Shown here: positions 31,558-41,704 of the stretch, piece by piece
Position numbering within the stretch: position 1 is the first letter of the stretch
Layout of the letters: the number at the start of each line of letters is the position of its first letter
From: Candidatus Omnitrophota bacterium
GTDB taxonomy: Bacteria; Omnitrophota; Gorgyraeia; Aquiviventales; Aquiviventaceae
Reading direction: 5' to 3'
NCBI GenBank assembly: GCA_016206685.1
Contig: JACQRB010000023.1
Span: 1 to 64,000, forward strand
Length of the DNA: 64,000 nucleotides
The notes under the pieces: model-generated
The model's input: the letters and a program-made list of their open reading frames with translations, nothing else
Databases searched by the model: none
Told to the model about the DNA's origin: nothing
Translations under genes and position numbers: made by a program

Positions 31558-33380
31558 CCCGCCACCGGAACCGTCAACTGCGTGAACGCCCCCCGCCGGC
31601 CTCGCAACTGCTCCGGCGGCCCCTGTTCCACCGCACGGCCCTGATTCAGCACCACCACCCAGCCGGCCGAGGCCACCATGGTCTCTCCATGGGCGACCAG
31701 GATGACGGTGCGATGCCTGGTGGCGGTGGCGATGGCCTGCTGGACCAGCTGTTCTGACACGGCATCCAACGCGCTGGTCGCCTCATCTAACACCAGCAGG
31801 TCCGGATCCCCCAAGACCGCGCGGGCGATGGCCAGGCGTTGTTGCTGGCCACCGGACAGCGTCGTCCCGCGCTCCCCCAGGATCGTCTCATAGCCGTGGG
31901 GCAACTGGCGAATGAACTCATCAGCGAGGGCGATGGTGGCGGCCTGGATCACCTGCTGACGCGAATAGTCGCGCCGCCCGATCAGGATGTTCTCCACCAC
32001 CGTCCCGCGGAAGATGAAGGGCTCCTGCGCCATGAACCCGATCCGCCGCAGCCAGCCGTTCCGGTCGTACGCCTGCAGCGGTGTCCCATCCACCAGGATG
32101 CAGCCCGCCGACGGCTCCAGCAGCCCCAACACCAGATTGAGCACGGTGGTCTTCCCTGAGCCCGATGGCCCGACGATGGCCGTGCACAGACCCTTGCGAA
32201 ACGCCACGCTCAGGCCCCGCAGCACGGGCGGCCGGCCTGGATACGCGAATGACACGCCGTCCAGGACCACCCCGTCCCGCAGATGATCGAACCGACGCTG
32301 ACCGTGCGGCACGGCAACCACGGGGATCGTCAGCGCCTGCCCAACGCGTTCGGCGTTGGGCAGGGCCTCATGGATCTCCATTCGCAGCCGTCCAAGACCC
32401 GACAGCGATGGCACGAGCTGGAACAACCCTACGGCAAATAACCCGGTGACCGGCAACGCCGACGTCATATGCGTCGGGGACCAGGCGCTCAACAGCCCCA
32501 CCGAGACCAGCAGCAGGAGCACGATGGCCAACTCAATGATCGGCCGGGGGATGGCCAGCCACAGATGGAATCGGGCCAGCAACGTCGTATACCGTCGCGT
32601 CTGCTCACGGAAGCGCGAGAGCCATACCTCCTTGGTGCAGAAAATCGTCAGGTGTCGCATGCCCGTCAGCAATTCGTGCAGCAGCGTCATCTGCTCCGCA
32701 TTGGCCTCCGCCCGTCCTTTCCCGCTGGTATAGGCGATCCGCAAAGATAGCGCATGCAGGAGCCCCATCACCCCCGCTGTCACGACGCTCAGCACCATGG
32801 TCGGCACGGGGAACGCCACCAGAAGCACGACGGTAATCGCCGCCACCTTGAGCCACTCCATGATCCATTGGGGGATTTTCCGCACGAGCAATGCGACGCG
32901 CGTTGGAGCGACCGTGCAATCAAACAGCAGCGTGCCTTGCTTCTGTTCCGACAGCTGCGCGGGGGATGCGCCGGCATAGCGTGCCAGCACAGAGTTTTCC
33001 ACATCCCACAGCACGCGCCCGCTCAACCGGGCGATGAGCCATTCCCGCAGCAGCACCACCCCCGCCCTGCAGATCATGACCGTCGCCAGCAGCACCATCG
33101 CACCAGGGAGGACGCCTCCCACCGGCAGGCGTTGCGCCAGCGAGACCACCCATCCCAATACACCGGTCACGCGACTCAGCCCCTCCGGATGCAGCACCAC
33201 TTGAAACACGGGAAAGAAGGCGACCAAGCTCACGCTCTCGAGCACCGTCGCCACCGCCATGGCGACCACCACCCCGCCGAACAGCAACGGATGCCCCCGA
33301 ATGCATGCGGCCAGCGTGCTCCAAGCCGGAGAGCGCTCCCACCACCCTGAACGCCGGGGCCGCAGCGGCAGATCGGTCAT
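31554..33380 (-). CDS. ABC exporter (MsbA/PglK-like), candidate lipid-linked glycan flippase
   Basis: A 608-residue half-transporter. The N-terminal 340 residues hold about six membrane spans. The C-terminal ATPase has Walker A GPSGSGKTT, Q-loop FMAQEPFIF, signature LSGGQQQRLAIA and Walker B LLVLDEATSALD. The switch His is in VAHGETM, a variant of the usual AHRLST. PglK-type exporters flip undecaprenyl-diphosphate oligosaccharides; MsbA flips lipid A. No Wzx-type flippase is visible in the window, so this gene is the best candidate for flipping the glycan made here, an inference from context. It overlaps the NanM-like gene by ATGA at its start and FkbM by ATGA at its end. Confidence 0.9.
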   Translation of the reverse strand: MTDLPLRPRRSGWWERSPAWSTLAACIRGHPLLFGGVVVAMAVATVLESVSLVAFFPVFQVVLHPEGLSRVTGVLGWVVSLAQRLPVGGVLPGAMVLLATVMICRAGVVLLREWLIARLSGRVLWDVENSVLARYAGASPAQLSEQKQGTLLFDCTVAPTRVALLVRKIPQWIMEWLKVAAITVVLLVAFPVPTMVLSVVTAGVMGLLHALSLRIAYTSGKGRAEANAEQMTLLHELLTGMRHLTIFCTKEVWLSRFREQTRRYTTLLARFHLWLAIPRPIIELAIVLLLLVSVGLLSAWSPTHMTSALPVTGLFAVGLFQLVPSLSGLGRLRMEIHEALPNAERVGQALTIPVVAVPHGQRRFDHLRDGVVLDGVSFAYPGRPPVLRGLSVAFRKGLCTAIVGPSGSGKTTVLNLVLGLLEPSAGCILVDGTPLQAYDRNGWLRRIGFMAQEPFIFRGTVVENILIGRRDYSRQQVIQAATIALADEFIRQLPHGYETILGERGTTLSGGQQQRLAIARAVLGDPDLLVLDEATSALDAVSEQLVQQAIATATRHRTVILVAHGETMVASAGWVVVLNQGRAVEQGPPEQLRGRRGAFTQLTVPVAG

Positions 33381-34507
33381 GGCGAGGCTCCGTTCGGGTC
33401 CAGCGCCCCGGCCACCGGGGCCATGGCCATGTCGCCAGATGGGCGATCAGGACGCGGCCGCATAGCTTCCCCGCCGATCCGGCCGATATACTCAAACGAC
33501 TGCGACGGATAGAGCACCGTCTCATAGAAGAACAGCCGCTTCCGCCGATAGAGGTGCGACGTCACCGGGGTAATTTGAAAATGCAGACATTGCTTCCGGT
33601 CCCACACCGGATAGTCAAGGATGGTCAGGTCGGAATCGTAGCTCGGCGCGGACTGAAAACGGTTGACCGTGAAGACATATTGTGCGGTCGTGAAGACGGG
33701 CGAACTGAGATAGCGTGTGAACCATTCCCGCGTCATCTCGCCAAGCGAAAAGAAATTGGTGAAGAGATCCACCGTCCCCGGCGCAATCCGCTGGTACCAC
33801 GCCACGGGAACCAGCGCAACGTCATAGGCCTGGAGTACCTCGCGGGTCACCGCGGGGACCGAGGCCAACTCCTTCACGCCCGCGATGCGCACCTCCGGAA
33901 GACAGCTCCCCAGAAAGTAGTAGGCCAGCAGCAGTTGCTCCGGAAAGTCCACCAAGATTGAGCGACTCTGCGGATACTCCGAGGCGAGCAAGTACGAGAA
34001 AATCGCATAGCTGCACCCCAGATCGAGGGCCACGAACGGCCTCGTCAGCCGCGGCCCCAGCACGCGGTTGAGCACATTCAGGTAGTGAATGTGCGTGTGC
34101 CACCGATAGGTGTAGCGATAGCCGTCCCGCCGGAAGATATGGGGGTTGCCCGCCGGATGGCAGGGGTATTGCTTCAGCAGCTCCACATCCCCACATTGCT
34201 TCAAGGTGTCCAAGCATTCGATCATCCGTCGGCGCGTCCCCCGGCGTCCCCCGGTCCAGTTGCGCGGGAGCCAGGGGTTGAGATTGACGCCGCCATACTC
34301 AATGACGAAAATCCGGTCCCGTCGGAAGTTCCGCAACGCCTCCCGCTTGATCCGCAGATCTGGCGTGATGAACCGCTGGGGTTCCTCGGCCACCCGCTTG
34401 GCCCATCGGCTGCCCAGGTTCGTTTTGCCCTGGGTCAAGAGACCGTGGGCGGCTTGGGCTCGCAGCTCTTCCTCCACCCGGTCAATTAGCGCGTCATCAT
34501 GATGCAT
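33377..34507 (-). CDS. Putative sugar O-methyltransferase (NanM-like family)
   Basis: A 376-residue protein whose layout matches the putative sugar O-methyltransferase family often found in surface-glycan loci. The N-terminal half is RIFVIEYGGVNLNPWLPRNW-like family sequence, and a Rossmann SAM site is suggested by ALDLGCSYAIFSYLLASEYP followed by ILVDFPEQLLLAYYFLG. The C-terminal half has TNFFSLGEMTREWFTRYLSS. The assignment rests on family memory, not on a full alignment. ATG 34507 is preferred over a GTG at 34522, with AGGG in front. It overlaps the ABC exporter gene by ATGA, and lies 30 bases after the CmoA-like gene. Confidence 0.72.
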   Translation of the reverse strand: MHHDDALIDRVEEELRAQAAHGLLTQGKTNLGSRWAKRVAEEPQRFITPDLRIKREALRNFRRDRIFVIEYGGVNLNPWLPRNWTGGRRGTRRRMIECLDTLKQCGDVELLKQYPCHPAGNPHIFRRDGYRYTYRWHTHIHYLNVLNRVLGPRLTRPFVALDLGCSYAIFSYLLASEYPQSRSILVDFPEQLLLAYYFLGSCLPEVRIAGVKELASVPAVTREVLQAYDVALVPVAWYQRIAPGTVDLFTNFFSLGEMTREWFTRYLSSPVFTTAQYVFTVNRFQSAPSYDSDLTILDYPVWDRKQCLHFQITPVTSHLYRRKRLFFYETVLYPSQSFEYIGRIGGEAMRPRPDRPSGDMAMAPVAGALDPNGASP

Positions 34508-34537
34508 GTGCCCTGGCCTCACGCGGCGGTCACGCCG

Positions 34538-35266
34538 TCAGGGTTTCTTCACGCACACGAATCCGACGAAGTTGTACCACTGGAAGAATGTTTCAACGAC
34601 CTGGAAGCCGGCCTTCCGAAACAGTGCCATATTCTCATCGATGCGGTAGGGAATCAGGACGTTCTCCAACGCCTCCCGCTTGCGCAGAATCTCGGTGTCG
34701 GAATAGCTGTTGCGTTTCTTGAACTCGTAGTAGAGCTCGATGAACAGCCGGTTCATGTCGCTGCTGTTGGTCAGAATCTTTTCCGTCACGATGAGCGCGC
34801 CGCCGTCCACAAGCGCCTCGTAGAGCCGCCGCAGCAGCGCCTCCCGATGCAGCGGTCGGACGAACTGCAGCGTCCAGCAGAGCGTGATGATGCTGGCAGG
34901 CTCCAGCGGCGCGTCATTGATATCGCCGTAGCGGATATCAATCAGGTGATCAAGCCCTTGTGCCTTGATGCGACCCCGGGCCTTCTCGACCATCGGCATC
35001 GAGTTGTCGTAGCCGATGAGCTGCGGCTGGTCATCGTTGAGCTCCCGCGCCATATTCATGAGGGTCGTCCCCGTGGAGGAACCTAAGTCATAGATGCGGG
35101 TGTCCGGCGTGTAGAATTTCTTCGCCAGCTCTTTGATGACCATCTGCTGCTCCACGTAGAACGGGACGCTGCGCAGCAGCATGTCATCGAACACCTCAGC
35201 GACTTCCCGTGTAAACGCAAAATCACTGCCTCGCGCGGCGGTCCCTTCAAAGAGCTGATCACGCAT
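34538..35266 (-). CDS. CmoA-like carboxy-S-adenosylmethionine synthase
   Basis: A 242-residue protein close in length to E. coli CmoA (about 247), which makes carboxy-SAM from SAM and prephenate. Shared features are REVAEVFDDMLLRSVPFY (20-37), IYDLGSSTGTTLMNM (58-72), IGYDNSMPMVEKAR (84-97) and TLCWTLQFVRP (128-138). The segment SDTEILRKREALENVL (189-204) aligns with the CmoA segment holding Arg199, which contacts the extra carboxylate; here Arg197 occupies that place. CmoB is absent, so a tRNA role is unlikely from context; a carboxymethyl donor for sugars is inference. ATG 35266 is chosen for its strong ribosome binding site. Confidence 0.83.
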   Translation of the reverse strand: MRDQLFEGTAARGSDFAFTREVAEVFDDMLLRSVPFYVEQQMVIKELAKKFYTPDTRIYDLGSSTGTTLMNMARELNDDQPQLIGYDNSMPMVEKARGRIKAQGLDHLIDIRYGDINDAPLEPASIITLCWTLQFVRPLHREALLRRLYEALVDGGALIVTEKILTNSSDMNRLFIELYYEFKKRNSYSDTEILRKREALENVLIPYRIDENMALFRKAGFQVVETFFQWYNFVGFVCVKKP

Positions 35267-35277
35267 CCTCTCTCCTT
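35267..35277 (-). promoter_or_regulatory. Strong Shine-Dalgarno sequence before the CmoA-like gene
   Basis: Minus-strand AAGGAGAGAGG immediately before ATG 35266. It decides between this ATG, the ATGA-coupled ATG at 35299 and a longer frame to 35386. The resulting protein length matches CmoA. Confidence 0.65.
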
Positions 35278-35295
35278 GTGTCTCTGCGGCCTCGG

Positions 35296-36021
35296 TCATC
35301 GCCGGATCTCCAGCAGCTCGAAGCGCATCACCAGGCATAAGCCGTTCGTCAGCAACCGCCGCTGCTCGGCGTCGCGCATCGTCCATGTCCGGACCGGATC
35401 ATCGGCGCGCGGCGGCAGATCGAAGGGCAGCTCAAACGGAATGAACGTGTGCCGCTCCGGCCCGACGTGCACGTCGAGATAACGCGAGAACGACGCCTTG
35501 CTGAAGAGATTCCAGCCCGGCTCCCGATGCTCGGGGTCTGGATCGTCCACCAACCGGTACTTCACCCAGACGTCGATGGGATGCGGGTTGAAGCCGCCAA
35601 AGACGTACACGCGTCCTCCCGGTTTTGTCCAGAAGAGCAAGTTCGACAGGCAGGGTTCAAACGCATCGAAGATGGAATGCACCCCCAGCAGGAAGGCGAT
35701 ATCCAGCGAGGCCTCGGGCAACAGCGCCCGGTCCAGCACGGAGCCCTCTCGAAACGTCACACCGGGAACCTTGCGTCGCGCCTGCGCCAGCAATTCCGGC
35801 ACCACGTCGTAGCCAGTGTAATGGGCGTCCGGCACTTGCCGCTTCAGATACGCGAGAAATTGTCCCGCCGCACACCCGAAATCGCCCACCTGCGCCCCCG
35901 GCATAAGCGCACCGCTGGCCTGAGCCTGTGCGTAGGCGACCTTAAAGACTTCTTTGGGACGTTCGTAGTACTCGTCCGCCAGATAGATGGCCTTATCGTG
36001 CGTTCGCGCAACGTTGATCAT
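35296..36021 (-). CDS. Class I SAM-dependent methyltransferase
   Basis: A 241-residue methyltransferase. It has VGDFGCAAGQFLAYLKRQVP (SAM motif), YTGYDVVPELLAQAR, REGSVLDRALLP and IAFLLGVHSIFDAF, then WTKPGGRVYVFGGF. It lies between a radical-SAM gene and the CmoA-like gene, and starts by ATGA from the radical-SAM stop (36018-36021). Because a possible carboxy-SAM maker sits next to it, it is one of two candidates, with the NanM-like protein, for using that cofactor; nothing in its sequence proves this. The acceptor is unknown. Confidence 0.83.
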   Translation of the reverse strand: MINVARTHDKAIYLADEYYERPKEVFKVAYAQAQASGALMPGAQVGDFGCAAGQFLAYLKRQVPDAHYTGYDVVPELLAQARRKVPGVTFREGSVLDRALLPEASLDIAFLLGVHSIFDAFEPCLSNLLFWTKPGGRVYVFGGFNPHPIDVWVKYRLVDDPDPEHREPGWNLFSKASFSRYLDVHVGPERHTFIPFELPFDLPPRADDPVRTWTMRDAEQRRLLTNGLCLVMRFELLEIRR

Positions 36022-37097
36022 GCACAGGAACCCGCGCCCACTTGCCCCTCGTTTCCAAAGACGGCTGGGAACACCGCCTTACGGCAGCGCTGACAAGCCA
36101 GGGGCTGTTTGGAGCCGTCGGGATCATTCACCGCCAGTCGCAGCCGCTTCATCTCTTCGCTATTCCAAATCGCATGGAGACGCTGGTCGAACACGTTGCC
36201 GATGTGAAGACTCAGCCCATCGAAACTGCAGCACGGATGAACCGATCCGTCATTGTTGATCGAGACGCGCTGGTACGGCTGAGGGCAATCTCCCACTTGC
36301 AACAAATCGGTATCCGGAATGCGAAATTGCTGCTCGAGCTGTGCATAGTTCGAGTAGCTGGCGGCAGGGTTGACAAACGACTGGATACAAATGAAATCCA
36401 CTCGGTCTTTCCAATACGCCACGAACTCGTCAAGCTCCTTGTGGTTGAGCTTGCTCTTGACGAACGACACCCGGGTAATTGGGAGTTGCTTGCCCTGGGC
36501 TTTTTTCATCTCCAGAAAGCGGTTGATGTTGCCCATCACCTGCTGAAAGTTGCCGCCCGGCCGCACGTGGTTGTAGGTGTCTTCCCGAATGGCATCGAGC
36601 GAGAAATAGAGTTTCGTGAGCCCTGCATTGAGGAGTTCCTGCGCGCGGGTTTCCGTCAGCATCGTCGCATTCGTCAGGATGATGACATCCAGGACCCCGG
36701 CCTGGCTGGCGTAGCGGATGTAGTCGTGGAGATTGCGGGTTCCCAGCGGTTCATTATTGACATTCAGGGTGACGGAGGCCAGGCCGTGTGGGACCCCCTC
36801 ATCGATGATCTCCTTGAACTTCTCGAACGTCACCACGTTCTGGCGGTTCTGGACGGCGTACGGGTGGTTGGCATCAAACTCCTCCGGCTTGATCTGCAAG
36901 ACGCACTGGGGACAGCGTAGGTTGCAGCCGTAGTACAGCTCAAAGTCGATGTGGATGGGGTAGTCCTGAACGACCTTGAGCTCTTTGGCCTCCTCCCACC
37001 GCTGCCGATAGGCTCGGTACGGCTCACCCAGGATCTGGGCGAGCTTCGCATCCGGATCTCCGGTCACGGTGACCTGCTTCCATGTTGGTTTGGACAT
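36018..37097 (-). CDS. Radical SAM / SPASM domain enzyme
   Basis: A 359-residue radical-SAM protein with the motif CNLRCPQC (CxxxCxxC) after FELYYG, and LNVNNEPLGTR instead of the GGE motif. The C-terminal SPASM part has GDCPQPYQRVSINND, VHPCCSFDG, LHIGNVFDQRLHAIWN and CQRCRKA. Start ATG 37097 is set by TGAGGAGGAT directly upstream (the TGA is the HisF stop), so the longer frame to 37181 is rejected. Context: first gene after the HisF, HisH and WbpG amidotransferase set and before a methyltransferase, so a role in sugar or carrier modification is possible. Substrate unknown. Confidence 0.88.
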   Translation of the reverse strand: MSKPTWKQVTVTGDPDAKLAQILGEPYRAYRQRWEEAKELKVVQDYPIHIDFELYYGCNLRCPQCVLQIKPEEFDANHPYAVQNRQNVVTFEKFKEIIDEGVPHGLASVTLNVNNEPLGTRNLHDYIRYASQAGVLDVIILTNATMLTETRAQELLNAGLTKLYFSLDAIREDTYNHVRPGGNFQQVMGNINRFLEMKKAQGKQLPITRVSFVKSKLNHKELDEFVAYWKDRVDFICIQSFVNPAASYSNYAQLEQQFRIPDTDLLQVGDCPQPYQRVSINNDGSVHPCCSFDGLSLHIGNVFDQRLHAIWNSEEMKRLRLAVNDPDGSKQPLACQRCRKAVFPAVFGNEGQVGAGSCA

Positions 37098-37100
37098 CAG

Positions 37101-37110
37101 ATCCTCCTCA
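37101..37110 (-). promoter_or_regulatory. Shine-Dalgarno sequence merged with the HisF stop codon
   Basis: Minus-strand TGAGGAGGAT: the TGA ends the HisF paralogue and GAGGAGGAT serves the radical-SAM gene starting at 37097. This supports the short start for that gene and shows tight translational coupling. Confidence 0.6.
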
Positions 37111-37952
37111 GCCATGAGGGAACACCGCGACCAGTGGCTGCGAGTGGCCTGGAGCGGCTCCAAATTCAACCAGCCGGACATTGAGGGCAGCAGCTTTCAT
37201 GTGCTTTTTTGCTCTGGGATAGCTGTGCTCTGTAAAATGGAAGAGGTTGGCCGCCGCGACAGCGTCGGCTTGACCCTCCACGACCCCTTGGACAAAATGG
37301 TCAAACGTCCCGGCGCCGCCGCAGGCGATCACGGGAATGTCCACGGCTTCCGCGACCGAATGCACCAACGCCAGGTCATATCCCTGCGCCATGCCATCTC
37401 GATCAATGGAGTTCAAGAAGATCTCCCCGGCGCCCTGCCGTTGGGCTTCCTGCGCCCACGCCACCGGCTCGCGCCCGGTCGGCGCCCGGCCGCAGTCGGC
37501 GACCACCTCATAGCGCCCGTCGTCATGGCGCTTGACGTCAATGGACACGACCAGGCACTGGCGCCCGAACACGCGAGCCGCCTCCCGCAGAAACGACGGC
37601 TCCTTGAGCGCGGCCGTGTTGATGACCACTTTATCGGCGCCGCGGCGCAGGCGCTGCGCGATGTCATCGAGCGTGCGGATGCCGCCGCCGAACGCCAGCG
37701 GCACGAAGCAGGCTTTGGACACGGCCGAGAGGATGTCCAGGATGTTCCGGAGACTTTTCACCTTGTGGTCGTCCCGCCGCAAATCGTGCTCCCCGTCCCG
37801 CGTGATATCGAGGTAGATCAGCTCATCCACCTGCCAGTCGGTAAACCGCTTCACCTGATGGATCGGATCGCCCAGGTTCTGGTGATACTGGAACTGCTCG
37901 CTGCGGACGATCAGCCCGTTCTTCAGCAAGATGCAGGGAATCAGCCGGGTCT

Positions 37953-37959
<7 letters not shown>
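37108..37959 (-). CDS. HisF paralogue for a sugar amidotransferase, not histidine synthesis
   Basis: A 283-residue HisF-type TIM barrel. It opens MLKTRLIPCILLKNGLIVRS; histidine-pathway HisF has Asp11 in the IPCLDVK motif, while here Leu takes that position, which is typical of HisF paralogues in amidotransferase sets (as with WbpG in P. aeruginosa). FGGGIRTLDDI, VVSIDVKRHDDGRY (the second catalytic Asp is kept) and ACGGAGTFDHF are present. In those systems HisF and HisH supply ammonia to the WbpG-type enzyme that turns an N-acetyl group into an acetamidino group. It overlaps HisH by seven bases (ATGCTGA). The longer frame to 38064 is rejected. Confidence 0.87.
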
Positions 37960-38575
<616 letters not shown>

Positions 38576-38579
<4 letters not shown>

Positions 38580-39733
38580 CGGGCCACGGCCTCGGGGTGT
38601 TGATCCCAAATGTTGTCTTTCGCCCATCGGCCATCGGCATCCTTGCGCCACACGCGCGGGTCGCGGAAGGTGTCGGCGATGCGGTCGAACTCCTCTTCGG
38701 TCATGCCGACGTACTCCAGCCATCGCTTCAGATCCCGCGGCTTCACATGGTCGTACTTCCTGACCATTTCAATGCCTTCCTCGCGCATCATGTAGCCGGC
38801 TCGGATGTCCTTGCAGGCGTGGTCCGTCGCGCGTCCGTAGCCGAACTTGATGTATTTCAGGTAATCATGCGCCCCGTTCTCATGCATGTCGTCGAGATTG
38901 GAGAACTTCCGATACGTACGATCAAACGGCTCCGGGGACGGCTCCCAGCCATACCGCTCCATCACCAGCTTCACATGCCGGTTGGCGTCCCATTCCACGT
39001 AGTTGCCCAGGAAGATTCCCCGCACGCCGACGCGCGCAATCTCTTGATCCGAAGGATAGCGGGCCCAGAGCATGTCCTGCGGCGTCAAACCGTCCGATGT
39101 CCCCGCCTCCACCAGATCCGTCCAATCAAAGCCGCGCTTCACGTATTCGTACACGAACCGGGCGGTCAGCTCCACCATGTCATACAGGGAATACATCCCG
39201 GCTAAATCCACCTGGCCGTGCTCCCCGTAAAACACGAGCGGAATCTGATGCGTCACGGCGATCTGAACCGGAACGGTGTAGATGCCGCAGTGGTTGTGCC
39301 AGTTCATATCCCCCATGAGCGTAAAGCCCAGACGGTTCAGCGTGACGAGCGTCTTCACGCTTGGCGAGCAGATCACGTGATCCACCCCGAAGACCTCCCG
39401 CATCCGCATGAGGTTGCGCCATCCCACCTCCAGAAAGTTGTTGCCGTTGTACGTGACCAACAACGGGTTCATCCCAAACTGCTCTTTGATGAGGTGAGTC
39501 TGGTAATAACTGTCCTTGCCGCCGCTGACGGCAATGATGCAGTCGTAGTTGCTGCCGTCCTTGGAGCGATACTCCTCCAGGAGTTCGCGCAGCATCTGTT
39601 CGCGCCGCCCCCAGTCGATCTGTGGCTTCTGCTCATGCACGCGGCATCCACTGCAGACCCCACGGTCATCGAACGTCAGCGGCAATGCTGACGCCGACGG
39701 ATAGACGCACCGCGTGCAGTAGCGCATCGCCAT
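38576..39733 (-). CDS. N-acetyl sugar amidotransferase (WbpG/PseA-type)
   Basis: A 385-residue PP-loop amidotransferase. Zinc-type cysteines are visible in YCTRCVYP and VCSGCRVHE at the N-terminus, followed by the ATP motif IAVSGGKDSYYQTHLI (67-82). FYGEHGQVDLAGMYS and WARYPSDQEI are family features. Known members convert an N-acetyl group of a sugar into an acetamidino (amidine) group, using ammonia from HisH/HisF; PseA makes an acetamidino pseudaminic acid. The next gene upstream is a second AsnB-like amidotransferase. Start ATG 39733 directly follows its TGA, and HisH follows by ATGA. With NeuB 5 kb upstream, an amidino nonulosonate is a fair guess. Confidence 0.9.
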
Positions 39734-41701
39734 TCAGACCCACTCCGCGCTGAAGGCGTCTTGCCACAACGCTAAGTTGACCGCCCGCCACAGGACCCGT
39801 TGCTCGGGCGCGCGCCATGCATCCCGCTGCAACCAGCGCTGCACGACCTTGCGATCAACCACCCGCGCCATGAACGGGTTGGCACACACCAGTTCCGTCA
39901 GTCGCGGACGATGCTCCCGAAACCACTCGTCGGTGAGGCGATGCCGCATCCCCTGCTTCTGCACGCGGCAGCGGATGGCCTCGGGCAGCAATCCCTGCAT
40001 GCTGTTCCTCAGCGGCGCCTTGCGCAGGCCGCCCTCGATGAGGTTCACCCTCTCAGCGGCAAAGCCGTACTCCACCAGGCGGTGATCCAGAAACGGCACG
40101 CGGGCTTCGACCGAGTGAGCCATGGCGTTGCGGTCGGCATGGTGGAGGAAATACGGCAGCCGCTCCACATAGATGTTCCGCAGCATGGCGGCCCGCAGAC
40201 TGATCCCTTCCCAGAACGTTTCTCGTTTTGGACGCCGCGCCCACTGATACTGATGGAGCATCTGGTCGGACACCATCCGGCGACCGTGGATCCGGCCGGA
40301 TCGAGACAGCGCGCGCTCCATGGTATTGAGGATGCCGTCCGGAATGACCCGTTGAAACGACCGCGCCAACGGCGTGAACAGCTCCCAGGGTTGGCCGCGG
40401 TAGTAGCGGCGCCACAACTGGGCAAACTCCGAGCCGGCGGCACGCACCCGCCCACGGCGCAGTAGATGCAGCAAGTACGGCGCGTCGTAGTACGGATAGC
40501 CAAGTAGATACTCATCTGCCCCATGGCCTTCGAGGCAGGTCTTCACGTGCCGGCGTGAGTAGCGATGGATTTGCCATTGCCCGACGGCGCCTGACCACTC
40601 CTGGAACGGCTGGTCGTAGGCATAGGCCACACGCCGCAGTTCCTCCAACGGCAACGGCTCCAAGGGCACCCGGTGAGTAGTAAAGCCGTCCAGTGCAGCC
40701 AAATGGGCGGCATGCTGCACGTCCTCGGTGTCCTGGGGTGAGACTCCCACGAACGCGTCAACCGGCCGGGACATGAAGAGGCGAAGGGCCGAGGACACCG
40801 AGGAGGAGTCCACCCCTCCGCTCAGGCTCACCCCCAGCGGCACGTCAGCCACGCTCCGCAGGCGGACGGCGTCCAAGAACAACTCCCGAAACGTGCACCC
40901 ATTGGTGGCGACGGGGCCTCGCTCGGCCAAGTGATAGAATCGCCGCATGGTCAGGGTGTGCGAGTCCAACGCGTAGGTCGCCACCGTTCCCGGCTCCAGC
41001 GCATGAATGTCCGCGAAGAAGGTATTGGGCAGATGGTTCGTCCGGCTGAAGACGAGGTAGTCCCACACGGCATCAGGGTTTGCAAGGGCTCGGACGCCGG
41101 GACAGCACAGCAGCGCTTTGGGCTCTGAGGCGACCGCGAACACCGTCGGAAGGTCCACGAAGTAGAGCGGCTTGATCCCGAACCGATCCCGAGACAGAAA
41201 TAGGGTCCGAGCCGGTTGATCGAAGATCACAAACGCCCATTCCCCGTTGAACCGCTGGACACACGCCTCGCCCCATTGTTGGTACGCCTTCAGGATGACT
41301 TCGGTGTCCGCATTGGAGCGAAACCGATGGCCCAGTATTTCCAGATCATGACGGAGCTCGCGCCAGTTGTAAATCTCGCCGTTAAAGACAATCCAATAAC
41401 GCTGCGTCTCGTCGGACATCGGTTGGTGGCCGCGAGCGCTGACATCTACGATCGCCAAGCGGCGGTGGCCCAACATTACATCCGGGAGGGGCATCTGGGG
41501 ATTCAACCGCGGCAACTGGGCGCGGATTTCTTCCACCGTGTCTTCTCCGGCATACGCCTGAATCCGATCACTCGATGAATCATAAAGGGCGTAACCTTCA
41601 TCATCCGGACCTCGGTGCCGCAGGGCATTGGTCATGCTGAACAGCGTGGCTCCTTCAAGAGGACTGGAATCTTTGGCAACGAGCGCGATAACCCCGCACA
41701 T
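39734..41701 (-). CDS. Asparagine-synthetase-like amidotransferase (AsnB homologue)
   Basis: A 655-residue class II amidotransferase. It begins MCGVIALV, so Cys2 is the likely glutaminase nucleophile, and has HRGPDDEGY, VFNGEIYNW and FNGEWAFVIFD. The synthetase domain has the ATP loop SLSGGVDSSSV and CLEGHGADEYLLGY, which aligns with the AsnB aspartyl-AMP region. It is distinct from the AsnB at 7593-9464. In glycan clusters such paralogues amidate uronic acid carboxylates or amino-sugar intermediates. It starts three bases after the SpsF-GNAT-GNAT fusion gene's stop in the minus-strand sense and is followed directly by WbpG, so it may belong to the same sugar pathway. Confidence 0.9.
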   Translation of the reverse strand: MCGVIALVAKDSSPLEGATLFSMTNALRHRGPDDEGYALYDSSSDRIQAYAGEDTVEEIRAQLPRLNPQMPLPDVMLGHRRLAIVDVSARGHQPMSDETQRYWIVFNGEIYNWRELRHDLEILGHRFRSNADTEVILKAYQQWGEACVQRFNGEWAFVIFDQPARTLFLSRDRFGIKPLYFVDLPTVFAVASEPKALLCCPGVRALANPDAVWDYLVFSRTNHLPNTFFADIHALEPGTVATYALDSHTLTMRRFYHLAERGPVATNGCTFRELFLDAVRLRSVADVPLGVSLSGGVDSSSVSSALRLFMSRPVDAFVGVSPQDTEDVQHAAHLAALDGFTTHRVPLEPLPLEELRRVAYAYDQPFQEWSGAVGQWQIHRYSRRHVKTCLEGHGADEYLLGYPYYDAPYLLHLLRRGRVRAAGSEFAQLWRRYYRGQPWELFTPLARSFQRVIPDGILNTMERALSRSGRIHGRRMVSDQMLHQYQWARRPKRETFWEGISLRAAMLRNIYVERLPYFLHHADRNAMAHSVEARVPFLDHRLVEYGFAAERVNLIEGGLRKAPLRNSMQGLLPEAIRCRVQKQGMRHRLTDEWFREHRPRLTELVCANPFMARVVDRKVVQRWLQRDAWRAPEQRVLWRAVNLALWQDAFSAEWV

Positions 41702-41704
41702 AGT

